Source: Psychrobacter sp. P11G3 (GTDB lineage: Bacteria; Pseudomonadota; Gammaproteobacteria; Pseudomonadales; Moraxellaceae). Taken from it: a stretch of DNA of 64,000 bases. This document shows, piece after piece, positions 48,968 through 58,536 of the stretch. The position numbers and the translations under genes were made by a program. The DNA is taken from NCBI RefSeq assembly GCF_001435845.1, contig NZ_CM003596.1, forward strand, positions 1,054,001 to 1,118,000, in the 5' to 3' direction. Position 1 is the first letter of the stretch, and each line of letters starts with the position of its first letter. The notes below the pieces were generated by a model. That model was not told the origin of the DNA. It did no database searches and was given only the letters and a program-made list of their open reading frames with translations.

Positions 48968-50389
48968 ATGACCTTCTCAGAGACACTAAAATCAAGGTTG
49001 CCGCTGAAAGATGCTGGAGTTTGTCGTTTCGATTATCCAGAAGTGTTCGTTTTAATACTGACGGTTGTTTTGCGTGCTATATATTACGACTTCCGTCCTA
49101 TCTCAATGGCACTATTGGTTATTATTACATTGCCAAGTCTCCTGATCCTGATATACAATTATCGACGCCAGACCAGCTTTTGGACGTCTAACATCGTTAT
49201 TATTCTATTATCGGTTGTCATTGGCTCGCTACAATGCTGTACAGTCATATCAATCAGCTTGGCTGCCTTAATTGGTGTACGTATCATTCTTAGCCGACCT
49301 GAGAATCACCTCAGACTGTTATCTGTATCTGTCGTAACGATAATTGCGTTTTTTTACGTTAGCACAGTCTTAAATGCGAATAGTATGGATTTTGATGAAG
49401 GCTTATTACCATTGATAGTAATGGTGGCAAGTTTAGGCGTTATTTTGTATCAGTTCTGGCGTATGTATCAAGAATACATTGGTTATAAGGCTTCTGCTTA
49501 TAAGGCAGGAGGACGCCTAAGCACCATGGTATCAGTGATCAATAAGCTTACCCGTTTTGTACCACCACAAATTTGGGAGCCTATTGTCAAATCGGATAGC
49601 CCCGTTAGTGTTTCTAATAAACGCGCAAAAATAACTATCATGTTTTCAGATATTGTCGGCTTTACCGAGCTATCTGATAGTCTAAGTTCTGATAATTTGG
49701 CAGATATTCTCAATACTTATATGCATTGCATGACGTCGATCGCTGACAAACATGGTGCAGTGCTTGATAAGTTCATTGGTGATGGCATGGTGTGTTTCTT
49801 TGGTGAACCGAATAGCCGCGGCTCGCGTCAAGATGCCCTAGATTGTGTGGCGATGGCAATTGATATGCGCCGAGAAATGCGTACCTTACGCCAGAAATGG
49901 CGGTTAATGGGGTTTGAAGGCTTATATATACGTGTTGGTATCACCACTGGTTACTGTCACGTTGGTAATTTTGGTAGTAATAGTCGATTAAGCTATACCA
50001 TCATTGGCAAAGAAGCCAACCTAGCTTCTAGGCTTGAGTCCTGTGCGGGCAAAGATCAGATATTGGTCAGTGAAAGCACTTACGATTATATATGCCATAA
50101 CTATGAATGCGAGCACGTTGCCGCATTTTGCTTGAAAGGTATTGATGAAAAGGTCGATGCATGGCAAGTACTCGATCCTAGTGCCAGTACAGGTCATTTG
50201 TCTAAATGGGTTGACCATACATTGCCTGGTTTCAATTTGCATTTGAACTTTAAAGATATGAAAGACAATGATTATCAAGATATTAGAGCTCGTTTAAATT
50301 TTGCGCTGGAACGTATCGAGCAAGAGGAAGAAAAAGTAGTAAAGGGCATAGCTGCAGAAAGTAAGCGTGAAGATGCTAATCGCAAGTAA
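48968..50389 (+). CDS. cyaB: Membrane class III adenylate cyclase (CyaB-like, MASE2-type N-terminus)
   Basis: A 473-residue protein. Residues about 15-165 form five or so hydrophobic helices resembling the MASE2 sensor domain, and the catalytic class III domain spans about 205-400. Metal-binding aspartates are in FSDIVGF and FIGDGM. Lys in DKFIGDG and Thr in YTIIG are at the adenine-selecting positions, and Asn/Arg lie in ANLASRLE. This fits cAMP synthesis like P. aeruginosa CyaB, which signals to Vfr and type IV pili; that link is not shown here. The GKE in YTIIGKEAN replaces the more frequent GDT. The C-terminal 75 residues are acidic. Confidence 0.85.
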   Translation: MTFSETLKSRLPLKDAGVCRFDYPEVFVLILTVVLRAIYYDFRPISMALLVIITLPSLLILIYNYRRQTSFWTSNIVIILLSVVIGSLQCCTVISISLAALIGVRIILSRPENHLRLLSVSVVTIIAFFYVSTVLNANSMDFDEGLLPLIVMVASLGVILYQFWRMYQEYIGYKASAYKAGGRLSTMVSVINKLTRFVPPQIWEPIVKSDSPVSVSNKRAKITIMFSDIVGFTELSDSLSSDNLADILNTYMHCMTSIADKHGAVLDKFIGDGMVCFFGEPNSRGSRQDALDCVAMAIDMRREMRTLRQKWRLMGFEGLYIRVGITTGYCHVGNFGSNSRLSYTIIGKEANLASRLESCAGKDQILVSESTYDYICHNYECEHVAAFCLKGIDEKVDAWQVLDPSASTGHLSKWVDHTLPGFNLHLNFKDMKDNDYQDIRARLNFALERIEQEEEKVVKGIAAESKREDANRK

Positions 50390-50424
50390 GCGTTTCAAGT
50401 CTATCGTCTTAAAATCATATATAG

Positions 50425-50457
50425 AAAAAGGCCAGCTATTACATAGCTAGCCTTTTT
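50425..50457. terminator. Bidirectional terminator (cyaB / fdx)
   Basis: AAAAAGGC-c-AGCTAT (50425-50439) pairs with ATAGCT-a-GCCTTTTT (50443-50456), flanked by A and T runs between the convergent genes. Confidence 0.8.
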
Positions 50458-50486
50458 CAATCTTAACTAGGAAGTATTATCAGTGT

Positions 50487-50825
50487 TTAATGATTTTCTT
50501 TAGCATGGTTAAGGGTATATTTAGGGACCTCGATGGTCAAGTCATCATCATCAAGCATGACCTGACAAGATAAACGTGAATCAGGCTCTAGTCCCCAAGC
50601 ACGATCAAGCAGATCCGCCTCGATATCATCCATCTCATCCAAACTGTTGAAACCCTTGCGTACTACAACATGACATGTGGTACAAGCTTTTGACATCTCA
50701 CAAGCATGCTCAATTTTGATGCCTTTTTCTAATAGTGCTTTGCATAAGTTTTCACCAGCTTGTAGTTCAACTTCTGCGCCTTCAGGGCAAATTTCGTGGT
50801 GGGGTAGTACGGTAACTTTTGGCAT
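50487..50825 (-). CDS. fdx: [2Fe-2S] ferredoxin of the Isc system
   Basis: A 112-residue ferredoxin. The four cluster cysteines are visible in CEMSKACTTC and LSCQV, in the adrenodoxin-like C-x5-C-x2-C...C spacing. It donates electrons in Fe-S cluster assembly. It is the last gene of the isc operon; no iscX follows before the terminator. Confidence 0.95.
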   Translation of the reverse strand: MPKVTVLPHHEICPEGAEVELQAGENLCKALLEKGIKIEHACEMSKACTTCHVVVRKGFNSLDEMDDIEADLLDRAWGLEPDSRLSCQVMLDDDDLTIEVPKYTLNHAKENH

Positions 50826-50911
50826 AAATTATCTGTCCGATGCTAATCAATTTAAAAAATATTAGAAGTTAGCTTAATATGTTAGCTAAGCTATATATGT
50901 CGATGTATTTA

Positions 50912-52792
50912 TTACCAGTCTTTGGCACTAGTACCTGCCATACTGGTCTTGACGCTTTGATTCATAATACGTGCGGCAAAGGCATCGCTATGTGGCTTGA
51001 GCTGAGCTTGTTGCGTTTCAATAAGCGCTAAGTCATCAGTGCTAAGAGAGTTACGTAGCGCTTGTATATGCTCTGCTAGTGATTGTTGTTCTTCAACAGA
51101 TAGCAATGCTGCAAATTCGTTAAGTGCCGACTCTAGGGCAAGTACTTCACGTTCCGCTTCTACTTTTGTCTCAATTAAAGAACGCGCATTTTTGTCTTCT
51201 TCTGCGTGTTTAAACCCTGCAACAAGCAACTGTTCTTTTTGCTCATCTGATAGACCATAAGAAGGCACAATCTCGATTTTACTTTCTGTTTTGGTCGTAG
51301 TTTCTTGCGCACTGACAGTAAGCTGACCGTTGGCATCGATGCTAAAGGTAACTTCGATACGAGCAAACCCAGCTTTCATTGGCGGGATACCATACAGCTC
51401 AAAACGTCCAAGAGAGCGACAGTTTTCTACTGTTTCGCGCTCACCTTGTACCACGTGAATCACCATGCCTGTTTGACCATCTTGATAAGTGGTAAACACT
51501 TGACGTTTCTTCACAGGGATAGGCGTATTGCGTGGGATAAGTACTTCAACCAAACCACCCATGGTCTCAAGACCTAATGATAGTGGCGTCACGTCCAATA
51601 ACAATAAATTGTTTTCACTATCGCCATTAACCAATTGATGAGCAGTTTGGGCAGCACCTAAGGCAACGACTTCATCTGGATTCAGGCGACAAAGTGGCTG
51701 CTTAGCAAAAAATTCAGTCACAACTTTCTGTACGGCAGGCATACGAGTAGAACCGCCCACTAAGATAACTTCATCTAGATCTGTAGTAGATAACTTGGCA
51801 TCGCGTAGTACTTGTTCGCATACACTTAGCGTACGGCGACTAACAGGCTCTACGATAGTTAGCACATCTGTACGGCTTAATACGCCTTGGTAAGACTGAC
51901 CATTGACAACCACACTGGTATCTACTTGTTCAGCATCAGTCAGCGCTTGTTTATAAGCTTTGGCTTGTTGAGCTAGTATTGATTTGTCATGTAGGCTTAC
52001 ATCTTTTGGATTGATATTTAATTGTTTAATGATCCAATTGGTAATAAGACGATCAATATCATCACCGCCTAGGGCGCTATTACCACCAGTTGCCAATACT
52101 TCAAAGACACCATCGGTAAGTTTTAAGATAGAGACGTCAAAAGTACCACCGCCCAAATCATAGATTAAGTAATAGCTTTCTTTTTTACTGTCTTCTGATG
52201 ATTGGTCAAGACCATAGGCGACTGCCGCCGCTGTTGGTTCATTGAGTAAGCGAAGTACATTGATACCCGCTGCTTGAGCGGCATCTTTGGTTGCTTGACG
52301 CTGTGCTTCATCAAAATAAGCGGGAACCGTAAGCACGGCACCTTCAATGCTATCTGCAGGTAAAGCGCTTGCTGCACGTTGCTCAAGAGCGGCTAAGATA
52401 CGCGCTGATACTGCAACAGGAGAAACCTCGCCTTGAGCCGTTACAAAGGCGGGCATATCGTTTTTGTTACCAGACAGCTCATAAGGATGAGAAAATTTTA
52501 TATCAGCTTGACTACGACCCATAAAACGCTTAGCCGAGACGATCGTATTTTTTGGATCATCCGCTAAATGCGCTAGGGCGTCATAGCCAACCAATGGCGT
52601 ACCAGTCGCTGGATAATAGACAACAGACGGTAATAATGTATCTGTCGCTGAACCTGCCTCTAAGACTTGTGCCTTACCTGAACGCACCACAGCAACCAAT
52701 GAGCGTGTAGTACCAAGGTCGATGCCCAAGCCAAATTTATGTTGGTGAGGTTGAGCGCTTTGATTGGGTTCAGCAATTTGCATTAAAGACAT
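50912..52792 (-). CDS. hscA: HscA, Hsp70-type chaperone for Fe-S assembly
   Basis: A 626-residue Hsp70. The nucleotide-binding domain begins IDLGTTRSLVAVV and contains YDLGGGTFDVSIL and VGGSTRMPAVQ. The substrate-binding domain and helical lid follow. With HscB it helps IscU hand over clusters. A second in-frame ATG at codon 4 is possible. The gene order iscA-hscB-hscA-fdx is the usual one. Confidence 0.95.
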   Translation of the reverse strand: MSLMQIAEPNQSAQPHQHKFGLGIDLGTTRSLVAVVRSGKAQVLEAGSATDTLLPSVVYYPATGTPLVGYDALAHLADDPKNTIVSAKRFMGRSQADIKFSHPYELSGNKNDMPAFVTAQGEVSPVAVSARILAALEQRAASALPADSIEGAVLTVPAYFDEAQRQATKDAAQAAGINVLRLLNEPTAAAVAYGLDQSSEDSKKESYYLIYDLGGGTFDVSILKLTDGVFEVLATGGNSALGGDDIDRLITNWIIKQLNINPKDVSLHDKSILAQQAKAYKQALTDAEQVDTSVVVNGQSYQGVLSRTDVLTIVEPVSRRTLSVCEQVLRDAKLSTTDLDEVILVGGSTRMPAVQKVVTEFFAKQPLCRLNPDEVVALGAAQTAHQLVNGDSENNLLLLDVTPLSLGLETMGGLVEVLIPRNTPIPVKKRQVFTTYQDGQTGMVIHVVQGERETVENCRSLGRFELYGIPPMKAGFARIEVTFSIDANGQLTVSAQETTTKTESKIEIVPSYGLSDEQKEQLLVAGFKHAEEDKNARSLIETKVEAEREVLALESALNEFAALLSVEEQQSLAEHIQALRNSLSTDDLALIETQQAQLKPHSDAFAARIMNQSVKTSMAGTSAKDW

Positions 52793-53001
52793 AAGAATAA
52801 CTCAGAGATAAAATGAATAAGTGAAATGGAGCAAATATAGTATATGCAGCAAGAGAGCTTAACGTCGGTAATCTCATTCCATGGAATACGGATTCTGACA
52901 GTTTGATGCGCTTAGACTCAAAGATTATACGGTAACACGGTCACTATTTTAACCAAATATATAGAATTTAGCTTGTTAGTGAGAGCCATAACCACAGATG
53001 T

Positions 53002-53583
53002 TTAAACGTATAAGTCATCGTCATCTGAATGCGATGAATTTGCAACATCATCAAGCCCAGTTGTCACATCAGCATTTAGCTTAACTAAAAATTTCAGTTT
53101 CTGTGTCGCGTCAATCGCTGTTTGCCAATCTTGATTTTGATAAGCATTATTGAAGCGTTCAGATTGATTTGCTAGACGATTTGTAATTTGAGGATGTAAT
53201 TGCTGCAAGGCTGACAGATCTTTGTCTTCGATAGCATCATCTAGATCCATACGCATCTGCATCGCATCTTCCAAAAAATCTAAATCTGCGATTGAGTGCT
53301 CTATGTTTTGTGCTTGATCTGCCATGTCTAATAAATAACCAGCACGACTATCAGGAGCGCTTAGTGTTTGATACGCTTGATTGATTAAAGCTGATACTTT
53401 TTCAGACTGCAACTGTGCTTGAACCATATCGATCTGATTTTTGGCGACATTATCAGGATGATAGCGTTTTTGCAGCAAGCGCAAACGTTGCTCTAGACTG
53501 CTTTGGCTAATTTCAAATTGTACAGGCTGCTCAAATAGGGCAAAGAAGTTATCAAACTGTGGTTCTGAAGTAATATCTGTCAT
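53002..53583 (-). CDS. hscB: HscB co-chaperone (J-domain)
   Basis: A 193-residue protein with an N-terminal J domain containing the HPD triad in RYHPDN, and a C-terminal three-helix IscU-binding region. The ATG at 53581-53583 is preferred, with AAGG nine bases upstream; an in-frame start 13 codons earlier lacks a good site. Confidence 0.93.
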   Translation of the reverse strand: MTDITSEPQFDNFFALFEQPVQFEISQSSLEQRLRLLQKRYHPDNVAKNQIDMVQAQLQSEKVSALINQAYQTLSAPDSRAGYLLDMADQAQNIEHSIADLDFLEDAMQMRMDLDDAIEDKDLSALQQLHPQITNRLANQSERFNNAYQNQDWQTAIDATQKLKFLVKLNADVTTGLDDVANSSHSDDDDLYV

Positions 53584-53758
53584 AATCTGATGCCTTGCTT
53601 TTTTATTTATTTTTGAAGTCATAACCTAGCTAAGAAGATCTCAATCGCTTGGCTACCTAAGTAAATTAGCCATTTTCCATAGCGATAGCAGAGATACTGC
53701 ACTGTTATTATGAAAGCTTGCTGAAGCATAAATCTATTATTTTTCAGTCATTGAACCA

Positions 53759-54079
53759 TCAAACTGTGAACGACTCACCGCAACCACATTCACCTTTTTG
53801 GTTAGGATTGGTAAATTTAAAGCCTTCGTTTAAACCTTCTTTTTCGTAATCCATCAACAAGCCGTCTAAATATACGAGGCTTTTAGGATCAATAAAGATG
53901 CTAACGCCGCGACTTTCATAACGCGTGTCGTTTTCATCAGGGGTATCTACAAACTCTAAAACGTAAGCCAAGCCCGAGCAACCCGCTGTACGGATACCAA
54001 CTCGAATGCCTTCGCCTTTGCCGCGATTGTCCAAAAAGTCTCGAACATGCTGAGCGGCGCGTTCTGTCATTTCAATCAT
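53759..54079 (-). CDS. iscA: IscA, A-type Fe-S carrier
   Basis: A 106-residue A-type carrier. The three conserved cysteines lie in AGCSG and in CGCGESF near the C-terminus. The ATG at 54077-54079 has GGGAG five bases upstream. It delivers clusters or iron to client proteins. A terminator-like hairpin lies between it and iscU. Confidence 0.95.
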   Translation of the reverse strand: MIEMTERAAQHVRDFLDNRGKGEGIRVGIRTAGCSGLAYVLEFVDTPDENDTRYESRGVSIFIDPKSLVYLDGLLMDYEKEGLNEGFKFTNPNQKGECGCGESFTV

Positions 54080-54191
54080 GCCAACTCCCATTGACTATTA
54101 ATCATAAATATCAATAAAAAAATCTAGATAAACTGACAACCAGAATTACAAGATTGCCAAAAGTGTAGGCTTACGACTATTAGAAAACAAA

Positions 54192-54223
54192 AGGTGACAA
54201 TTACATAAGTGTCATTGTCACCT
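54192..54223 (-). terminator. Terminator-like hairpin between iscU and iscA
   Basis: AGGTGACAA (54192-54200) pairs perfectly with TTGTCACCT (54215-54223). On the minus strand it is followed by a T-rich stretch (TTTGTTTTC). It lies 84 nt past the iscU stop and could reduce expression of the distal genes. Confidence 0.6.
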
Positions 54224-54306
54224 CTTTAGCGTCAGTAGCGGTTACACATTGCTACTTTAGCGTTGCTAGTACAACGTAGCGCATACGCTAGCAGGTTTAG
54301 CCTAGC

Positions 54307-54717
54307 TTAGATCGCAGCTTCTTCTGCTGGAGCGGCTACGCCATGCTTACCTTTATAGTCGCTAATAGCGGCTTTAATGGCATCTTCTGCAAGTACAGAG
54401 CAATGCACTTTTACTGGTGGTAATGCTAGCTCTTGAGCGATATCGTTGTTTTTGATTTCGCCAGCTTGATCCAAACTTTTGCCTTTTAGCCACTCAGTAA
54501 CAAGCGAGCTTGAAGCAATCGCTGAACCGCAGCCATAAGTCTTGAAACGCGCATCTTCGATAATACCATTATCGTCGACTTGGATCTGAAGACGCATTAC
54601 ATCGCCACATGCTGGGGCACCGACCATACCGGTACCAACGTTTTTGGCGTTTTTATCAAGATTACCAACGTTGCGTGGGTTTTCGTAATGATCAATAACT
54701 TGGTCACTATAGGCCAT
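54307..54717 (-). CDS. iscU: IscU Fe-S scaffold protein
   Basis: A 136-residue scaffold on which clusters are built. The three ligand cysteines are in PACGD, YGCGSA and VHCSVLAED, and the HscA-recognition motif LPPVK is present. The ribosome site AGGAG lies eight bases before the ATG, within a region that can fold into alternative hairpins. A short Ala/Glu-rich tail is added at the C-terminus. Confidence 0.97.
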   Translation of the reverse strand: MAYSDQVIDHYENPRNVGNLDKNAKNVGTGMVGAPACGDVMRLQIQVDDNGIIEDARFKTYGCGSAIASSSLVTEWLKGKSLDQAGEIKNNDIAQELALPPVKVHCSVLAEDAIKAAISDYKGKHGVAAPAEEAAI

Positions 54718-54729
54718 GGGGTTTTCTCC

Positions 54730-54781
54730 TAGTTAGATGATGAGTAGTCGTTTATCAACTTTAAGTGTCTAACTACTCATC
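54730..54781 (-). promoter_or_regulatory. Competing hairpins in the iscS-iscU spacer
   Basis: Reading the minus strand, GATGAGTAGT pairs with ACTACTCATC (54772-54781 with 54739-54748). TAGTTAGA, overlapping the first arm by four bases, pairs with TCTAACTA (54768-54775 with 54730-54737), which ends right at the iscU ribosome site. The two pairings compete for part of the upstream arm. Confidence 0.5.
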
Positions 54782-54869
54782 GATAATTGGGGTCAAACGC
54801 TTAATTTAATTGTCTGATCAATCGTTTAATAAATATATTGCTAGCTATACTAAAAAGCTATATTAGAAA

Positions 54870-56096
54870 TTAATGCTCAGCCCACTCGACTGAGTTTAGA
54901 TCAACACCTTCTTGGTACATATCCCAAAGTGGTGATAGAGCACGTAATTTGTCAACAGCTTCATGCATCTGTTTGATAACAGTATCGATGTCTTCGTCAG
55001 TGGTATAACGGCCGAAGCTGAAACGGATTGAGCTATGTGCCAATTCATCTGGACGACCGATTGCACGTAGTACGTACGATGGCTCAAGCGTTGCTGAGGT
55101 ACAGGCTGAACCTGATGATACCGCTAAGTCCTTAAGTGACATCATCAATGACTCACCTTCAACGAAGTTAAAGCTAATGTTTACAATGTTTGGTACGCTA
55201 TTCTCAAGATCACCATTTAAGTAAATCTCTTCAATATCTTGTAGGCCATCCCAAAGCTTTTGACGCAATTTTGCTGCATGTGCATGGTCGGCTTCATAGC
55301 TTTCATTAGCTAAAGCAAATGCTGCACCTAGACCAACGATCTGATGCGTTGGTAGAGTACCTGAACGCATACCGCGCTCATGACCACCGCCATGTTGCTC
55401 AGCTTTCAAGCGAATACGCGGCTTACGACGAACAAACAATGCGCCGATACCTTTAGGGCCGTATGCTTTATGACCTGAGAAGCTCATCAAATCAATTTTC
55501 ATTTCTTCAAGATTGATTTTTACTTTACCAACAGACTGTGCGCCATCAACATGGAAAACCACACCAGCTTCGCGAGTGATTTCACCAATCGCTGCAACAT
55601 CAGTAATAGTACCAAGCTCATTGTTCACCATCATAAGTGATACTAAAATCGTATCATCACGCAGTGCTTCTTTTACTTGCTCTGGCAGGATAAGACCTGT
55701 GCTTGGCTGTGGCTCAAGATACGTAATCTCAAAACCTTCTTGCTCAAGCTCACGGCAGGTATCTAATACAGCTTTGTGCTCAATTTTACTGGTAATGATA
55801 TGTTTACCACGAGACTGATAAAAATGTGCTGCACCTTTAATGGCTAGGTTGTCAGACTCAGTCGCGCCAGAAGTAAATACGATTTCGCGTGGATCAGCGT
55901 TGATAACTTCAGCAACTTGACCACGAGCAGTTTCTACTGCTTCTTCCGCTTGCCAGCCGTAACCATGTGAGCGTGAAGCTGGGTTACCAAAGACACCATC
56001 TACAGTCAAATACTCGCTCATTTTAGCAGCTACTGATTTAGCAACTGGGGTAGTGGCGGCATAATCTAAGTATATAAGGTTGTTATGTTGGCTCAT
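54870..56096 (-). CDS. iscS: IscS cysteine desulfurase
   Basis: A 408-residue pyridoxal-phosphate enzyme that takes sulfur from cysteine for Fe-S clusters and tRNA thiolation. The PLP lysine is in [14 protein letters not shown], and the persulfide cysteine is in the loop [14 protein letters not shown]. Its ATG overlaps the iscR TGA (ATGA), so the two are translationally coupled. Confidence 0.97.
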   Translation of the reverse strand: MSQHNNLIYLDYAATTPVAKSVAAKMSEYLTVDGVFGNPASRSHGYGWQAEEAVETARGQVAEVINADPREIVFTSGATESDNLAIKGAAHFYQSRGKHIITSKIEHKAVLDTCRELEQEGFEITYLEPQPSTGLILPEQVKEALRDDTILVSLMMVNNELGTITDVAAIGEITREAGVVFHVDGAQSVGKVKINLEEMKIDLMSFSGHKAYGPKGIGALFVRRKPRIRLKAEQHGGGHERGMRSGTLPTHQIVGLGAAFALANESYEADHAHAAKLRQKLWDGLQDIEEIYLNGDLENSVPNIVNISFNFVEGESLMMSLKDLAVSSGSACTSATLEPSYVLRAIGRPDELAHSSIRFSFGRYTTDEDIDTVIKQMHEAVDKLRALSPLWDMYQEGVDLNSVEWAEH

Positions 56097-56602
56097 GCTG
56101 GGTTTGCCTCGCTGTTCGATAGAGTAATAGTATTAATGTCTTTTATGGAAATATCTTTTGTAGAGGTGTGCTGACGCTCTGAGACTGACTGCACATTTTC
56201 CATATCTAATAATTGCGCTAATGTTATATTTTTCAAGTACTGTTCGATATGATTTGATAGTGCACACCACAGATCGTGAGTTAGGCACATTGTACCACCT
56301 TGACAGTCACCGCGTCCTTCACACTGCATCGCATTTACTGACTCATCAACCGCAGATATGATGCTCATCACATCTATCTCATTCAATGGTTTAGCTAGGT
56401 GGTAACCACCTGCAGCACCGCGAATACTCGTGACAAGGCCGCGTTTGCGGAGTTTAGAAAATAACTGTTCAAGATACGAGATTGAAATCGATTGCCGTTT
56501 GGCGATATCGGATAATGATACAGCACTGTCTTGTTGGCTGGTCTGTAATGCCAAATCTAATAATGCGGTAACAGCGTATCTGCCCCGAGTAGTCAAACGC
56601 AT
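56093..56602 (-). CDS. iscR: IscR, Rrf2-type Fe-S regulator
   Basis: A 169-residue Rrf2 regulator with an N-terminal winged helix ([14 protein letters not shown]) and the [2Fe-2S] ligands Cys in CEGRGDC and MC, plus the following His. It represses its own operon when it carries a cluster. It is the first gene of the operon, with a leader of about 160 nt. Confidence 0.96.
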   Translation of the reverse strand: MRLTTRGRYAVTALLDLALQTSQQDSAVSLSDIAKRQSISISYLEQLFSKLRKRGLVTSIRGAAGGYHLAKPLNEIDVMSIISAVDESVNAMQCEGRGDCQGGTMCLTHDLWCALSNHIEQYLKNITLAQLLDMENVQSVSERQHTSTKDISIKDINTITLSNSEANPA

Positions 56603-56769
56603 GTGTTATCTCCAAACTTGATGTCATTTATGTTTAACAACGATCTTAGCCAAAGGTTTGAATCAGCACTCATAAGATAAAGAGAGCAACCAATCATACG
56701 TCAGCTAAGTTTTGTCTTATCGTTATTGAACAACAGATGATTAACCCGATGTGTGCAACGATTAAGGTA

Positions 56770-56799
56770 ATTATACTTAATCCCGAGTAATTTAGTCAA
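56770..56799 (-). promoter_or_regulatory. isc operon promoter with IscR type-1-like operator
   Basis: On the minus strand TTGACT (56794-56799) and TATAAT (56770-56775) are 18 bases apart. TTGACTAAATTACTCGGG (56782-56799) covers the -35 box and resembles the IscR type 1 site (YYGACT-RWWW-YAGTCRRS). Confidence 0.75.
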
Positions 56800-56932
56800 G
56801 ATTAAAGTGTGGTTCAATGGTTAATCAAGCTTATTGCTGTAATTGATAAAAACAATGATGTTTAGAAGAGATATATGAGTGAGACATAAGTAGCTTAATT
56901 CGTCTGCTACAAATATATTTAATGAAGTAAAA

Positions 56933-56973
56933 AATAAGCGTTCAATATCTATAGAAAACATTGAACGCTTATT
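56933..56973 (-). terminator. Rho-independent terminator after the SCP2-like gene
   Basis: AATAAGCGTTCAAT (56933-56946) pairs perfectly with ATTGAACGCTTATT (56960-56973), followed on the minus strand by TTTTTAC. The remainder of the 56603-56932 spacer is covered by the isc promoter and leader. Confidence 0.85.
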
Positions 56974-56997
56974 TATAAGTAATTCAGCGAACCAAAA

Positions 56998-57642
56998 CTA
57001 ATTCATCGATAGTGCGACGATTGAACCGATCATAATGACAAGCGCAACAACAGTGACAATCATCAACGTTTTTTGCTTGCTCTGAAGCTCTCTCACGGTT
57101 GTTTCAAGTTCACGGTTTTTAATGGTCAAGGTATTAATCTGTGTTTGCTGCTCTTTAATACGCAGTTTGTAGTTGTTCTTTTTTTCTTCCAAATCAGCTT
57201 CTGTAGGTTTGGTTTTAGTCTTGCCACCCTTTATCTTTTTGATCAGACCTTGGATCAAGCTACCAAGCCCAAGTTGCATAATAAACTGTTTGACCAGTTG
57301 TACTTGAATCGATTCACCGCGCATCTGTAGCTTTTCAGTGGTTTCGCTATCATGAGTCGTGATGGCGTTGATAACTTGAATGCTGTAGGCATTGATAACC
57401 ACGTCAGGCTCACTACGACCGATCGGCAGTTGAGCATCTAGTAACACACCTTTGGTACTAAACGTGGCAAATACTTCTACATGCGGTAAATACAGGCGAA
57501 GCGCCACCACAGTACCTTGCTTGGCAAGCGGATAAGCGGCCTTGCGCAATTCAGGATCCAAACGTAACAATAATGTCAGCGCCGACTCGATAAATACTAA
57601 AATGATATTAAGAAAAGAGTGAGACAACGTAGAACGCTTCAT
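56998..57642 (-). CDS. Unknown protein: SCP2-like domain, coiled coil and C-terminal membrane anchor
   Basis: A 214-residue protein. Residues about 10-110 are beta-rich and resemble an SCP2/UbiJ-type lipid-binding fold (by style only). A coiled coil (about 140-185) and a C-terminal transmembrane helix (about 190-212) follow. The order suggests a tail-anchored inner-membrane protein facing the cytoplasm. UbiJ is a ubiquinone-synthesis partner with an SCP2 domain, but it lacks such an anchor, so no function is assigned. The ATG at 57640-57642 is preferred over one nine codons upstream. Confidence 0.65.
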   Translation of the reverse strand: MKRSTLSHSFLNIILVFIESALTLLLRLDPELRKAAYPLAKQGTVVALRLYLPHVEVFATFSTKGVLLDAQLPIGRSEPDVVINAYSIQVINAITTHDSETTEKLQMRGESIQVQLVKQFIMQLGLGSLIQGLIKKIKGGKTKTKPTEADLEEKKNNYKLRIKEQQTQINTLTIKNRELETTVRELQSKQKTLMIVTVVALVIMIGSIVALSMN

Positions 57643-57669
57643 GTAAGTAATCCGTTTTTTATTTAGCAA

Positions 57670-58091
57670 GTTTTAGATATTAAGCACACAGAAGTCTGTA
57701 TTTGCCCAAGACTTGCAGTGATATTTTGCTTATAGTAACGTCTTTATAATAAAAAGTAACGCTAGTTTCTGTAGTGGCTAAACTATTACATTACAATTTA
57801 GCAGTCAATAAAGACACTCTTATTTATGACCAGCAATATACAAACTTAATGCATAGCAATGCATAGACAGCAATTGACAAATCTATCAAAGCGTAGAAAA
57901 TAGGAAAGCCAATCGTCTCAGTTATGCAGAGTCACTTATATAGAAATTCCTAACGCTTTGCGTAACATTAGGTGTCAAATACGTAGTGTAGAGCACAAAA
58001 ATATGTAAAATCGCTTGCGCTCCTTATGCTGCCTTGATATAAAGACGATAACAAAGAAGAACCTGTTAATGCGCCAGTTAGGTAGTTTTTA
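57670..58091. other. Intergenic region upstream of hupB
   Basis: No gene is seen on either strand. Two short copies of AATGCATAG near 57850 are noted. Apart from the promoter just before hupB there is no clear motif. Confidence 0.4.
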
Positions 58092-58120
58092 TTGCGTAAG
58101 CACCATGAGAGCGATACAAT
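58092..58120 (+). promoter_or_regulatory. Predicted hupB promoter
   Basis: TTGCGT (58092-58097) and TACAAT (58115-58120) are 17 bases apart, with the hupB ATG about 46 bases downstream. Confidence 0.45.
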
Positions 58121-58166
58121 ACTTGGCGTGAGCATTTATTACCCCCTTAAACTTGAAGGAAATTTT

Positions 58167-58439
58167 ATGAATAAGTCAGAATTAATTGATAGCATCGCAG
58201 ACAAAAGTGGTCTAAATAAAACCCAAGCTGGTGATGCACTAAACGCTGTTATGGAAAGTGTTGGCGAAGCGCTAGAAGCTGGCGATAGCATCTCATTAGT
58301 TGGCTTTGGTACTTTCAGTGTAAAAGATCGCAAAGCACGCACTGGTCGTAACCCTAAGACTGGCGAAGAGCTAAGCATTCCAGCAAGCAAAGTACCAAGC
58401 TTCAAAGCTGGTAAAAACTTAAAAGAGCGCTTGAACTAA
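58167..58439 (+). CDS. hupB: DNA-binding protein HU-beta
   Basis: A 90-residue nucleoid protein. The family signature [22 protein letters not shown] marks the DNA-binding arm. The ATG at 58167 has AAGGA seven bases upstream; the longer frame begins at a TTG in the promoter and is not used. ppiD follows, as in E. coli. Confidence 0.96.
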   Translation: MNKSELIDSIADKSGLNKTQAGDALNAVMESVGEALEAGDSISLVGFGTFSVKDRKARTGRNPKTGEELSIPASKVPSFKAGKNLKERLN

Positions 58440-58508
58440 GCCGATTTTTTAAGCATAAAACTATAGTCGGTGGTCTATAGCTGAAGTAATGAGCTAGCCA
58501 TCGAAGAG

Positions 58509-58536
58509 AGCACCTAATATTTAGGTGCTTTTTTTA
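58509..58536 (+). terminator. Rho-independent terminator after hupB
   Basis: AGCACCTAA (58509-58517) pairs with TTAGGTGCT (58521-58529), followed by T. The rest of 58440-58790 shows no gene. Confidence 0.88.
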
